Below are positions 4,822 to 5,751 of a DNA stretch of 5,751 bases, piece by piece. The notes under the pieces are model-generated. The model ran no database searches. It had not been told where the DNA came from and worked only from the letters and a program-made list of their open reading frames with translations. The stretch lies in assembly GCA_045106675.1 (NCBI GenBank), contig JBGCFA010000423.1, forward strand, positions 1 through 5,751. The letters are read 5' to 3'. Numbering within the stretch: position 1 is the stretch's first letter; each line of letters begins with the position of its first letter. Source of the DNA: JBCAWW01 sp045106675. Lineage in GTDB: Bacteria > Bacteroidota > Bacteroidia > J057. A program made the translations under genes and the position numbers.

Positions 4822-4895
4822 ACGACTTCGCCAATCAAGCACCAACAATACTTAAATCTTTTCGCACATAGCTGCTCAATAGGGCACGGCCCCAA
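4820..4895 (-). pseudogene. Remnant: diverged copy of the 3' end of a 3-hydroxyisobutyrate-dehydrogenase-like gene
   Basis: Read on the minus strand, this stretch gives SYVRKDLSIVGA, a TGA stop, LAKS and a TAA stop. It aligns with the C-terminus GYARADFSAIYAWLAKRG of the decayed gene encoded at 5048 and upward; the TGA replaces the Trp codon. Nucleotide similarity is roughly 70 per cent by eye over 70 bp. No longer frame is preserved. Its stop codon overlaps the T-run of the terminator on the other strand, so the array was apparently placed against an already broken paralog. The homology is short and judged by eye. Confidence 0.5.
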
Positions 4896-5022
4896 CCATC
4901 GCCTCTTTGTCATTTTATGAAGAGGCGATGGCCTTGTCGGTCGCTAGGGAAATGGGGCGGCACGGGTGGCTGGTTCGCGACCGACTAGCTTTTTGGTCCT
5001 TTTGTAGCGATGACAAAAGGAC
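4896..5022. repeat. Three consecutive inverted repeats in a non-coding gap
   Basis: Between the two dehydrogenase fragments are three hairpins in a row: CCATCGCCTCTT/AAGAGGCGATGG (4896-4907, 4920-4931; 12 bp, 12-nt loop), GTCGGTCGC/GCGACCGAC (4936-4944, 4977-4985; 9 bp, 32-nt G-rich loop) and GTCCTTTTGT/ACAAAAGGAC (4996-5005, 5013-5022; 10 bp, 7-nt loop). All arms are perfect. None is followed by a T-run on either strand. I see no tRNA-like or Y-core motif here. A structured RNA or a small palindromic mobile element are both possible. Confidence 0.6.
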
Positions 5023-5047
5023 AAATCAATCAATCGTAAGAGCTTTT

Positions 5048-5751
5048 TTATCCTCTCTTCGCCAACCAAGCATAAATTGCACTAAAATCCGCTCGCGCAT
5101 AGCCGCCCAATTTGGCTTGGCTGTAAACCTCTTTGGCGAGATTGAGCAAAAACAAAGGCTGCTCGACTTCCTAAGCGGCTTGACTGGCCAATTGCAAGTC
5201 TTTTTGCATCCATTCGAGCGGGAAGTTTACCGGATACTCACCCTTGCGGATATTGTCGGTTTTGAATTGTGCCCCCGGAGCAGTAACGGGTAATCGGGGC
5301 AAGACCGTCAGCAAAAAATCTCTGTCCAATCCCATCTTTTCACCGAGCAATACGGTCTCCGCAAATGCCAGCATCGATTGTGCTAGCAAACCATTGACGA
5401 GCATCTTGAACGAACTACCCATACCATGATCGCCTAAGTGCATTGCCTTTTGCCCCATCACATTTAAATAAGGATTGATTGAAGTCTGTGGCTTCTCCGC
5501 CGATATAAAACACTAAGAGCGCATTGAGGGCCTGGGGTTTTGAACCTGCTACGGGCGCATCTATAAAACGGATATTTCTTTGTTGGGCCTGCTGCGCAGA
5601 ACGCCTCGACGAAGCCGGATCGACAGTCGTGCAATCTACCCAAAGCGTTTTGGAGGACATCTGATCCAAAAAACCAGTTTTTCCATAAGCCAATTCTGCC
5701 ACTACTTCGGGCGTACTTAGCATTGTAAAGACGATATCGGCATTGGCTACG
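5048..5751 (-). pseudogene. Decayed NAD(P)-dependent 3-hydroxyisobutyrate-dehydrogenase-like gene (5' end beyond the window)
   Basis: The minus-strand frame enters at the window edge with ANADIVFTMLSTPEVV, typical of the Rossmann domain of the beta-hydroxyacid dehydrogenase family, and continues through DAPVAGSKPQALNALLVFYIGGE, the substrate-binding signature region. Near 5474-5480 the frame shifts; in the next frame NPYLNVMGQKAMHLGDHGMG leads into SSFKMLVNGLLAQ, which contains the expected catalytic Lys and Asn. A TAG at 5173-5171 then interrupts that frame after ASQAA, and the same frame resumes with EVEQPLFLLNLAKEVY and ends GYARADFSAIYAWLAKRG at the TAA (5050-5048). One frameshift and one nonsense codon in otherwise good family sequence indicate recent inactivation or assembly errors. 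Intact members reduce or oxidise small beta-hydroxyacids. Confidence 0.85.

Noticed and set aside
4907..5293. Plus-strand reading frame of 128 codons
   Set aside because: It runs across the hairpins and antisense to recognisable dehydrogenase sequence; the translation resembles nothing.

Overview
The window looks like a chromosomal piece of a Bacteroidota bacterium, perhaps of the Saprospiria type. The signs are a lipoprotein GH29 fucosidase, start codons without Shine-Dalgarno sequences, and an N-terminal type of WYL regulator that I associate with this phylum. This assignment is inferred from gene content only.

Layout. Bases 1-320 (minus) hold the N-terminal third of an exported alpha-L-fucosidase. 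Bases 321-483 are intergenic and contain a perfect 36-bp palindrome. A three-helix membrane protein of unknown function lies at 484-852 (plus). It meets tail to tail with 857-2485 (minus), a WYL-family transcriptional regulator fused to a C-terminal phytanoyl-CoA-dioxygenase-like domain that seems to have lost its metal ligands. A 119-bp divergent control region (2486-2604) with helically phased A-tracts separates it from 2605-4122 (plus), a Ro60/Rsr protein (TROVE plus vWA).

The centrepiece is 4188-4779, directly downstream of rsr and closed by a strong intrinsic terminator at 4787-4821. It holds a tandem array of five small structured RNAs that I interpret as bacterial Y RNAs. Each has a private outer helix, a bulged Ro60-binding-like core (5' strand GYCGTA, 3' strand ending TTGTTRC or similar), an 8-bp inner helix with compensatory changes between units, an invariant ATACTTCG box, and then a different payload. 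Units 1 and 5 carry a circularly permuted tRNA: the T-arm half comes first, then a capped acceptor helix, then the D-arm half. Unit 5 even encodes a CCA after the acceptor strand. Unit 2 keeps a T-arm-like hairpin but has no D-arm. Units 3 and 4 carry only short hairpins; in unit 4 the loop equals the tRNA-Asn anticodon loop sequence CTGTTAA, which also occurs in unit 5.

Working model (inference): the WYL-PhyH protein controls the rsr/Y-RNA transcription unit. Ro60 binds the common stem of each Y RNA, and the payloads specify different partners or block the Ro60 ring. Multi-payload Y-RNA arrays of this kind are the most interesting content of the window.

Bases 4822-5751 (minus) are decayed. 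A 3-hydroxyisobutyrate-dehydrogenase-like gene carries a frameshift and an in-frame stop. A diverged second copy of its last ~75 bp lies against the Y-RNA terminator, and three successive hairpins lie between the two.
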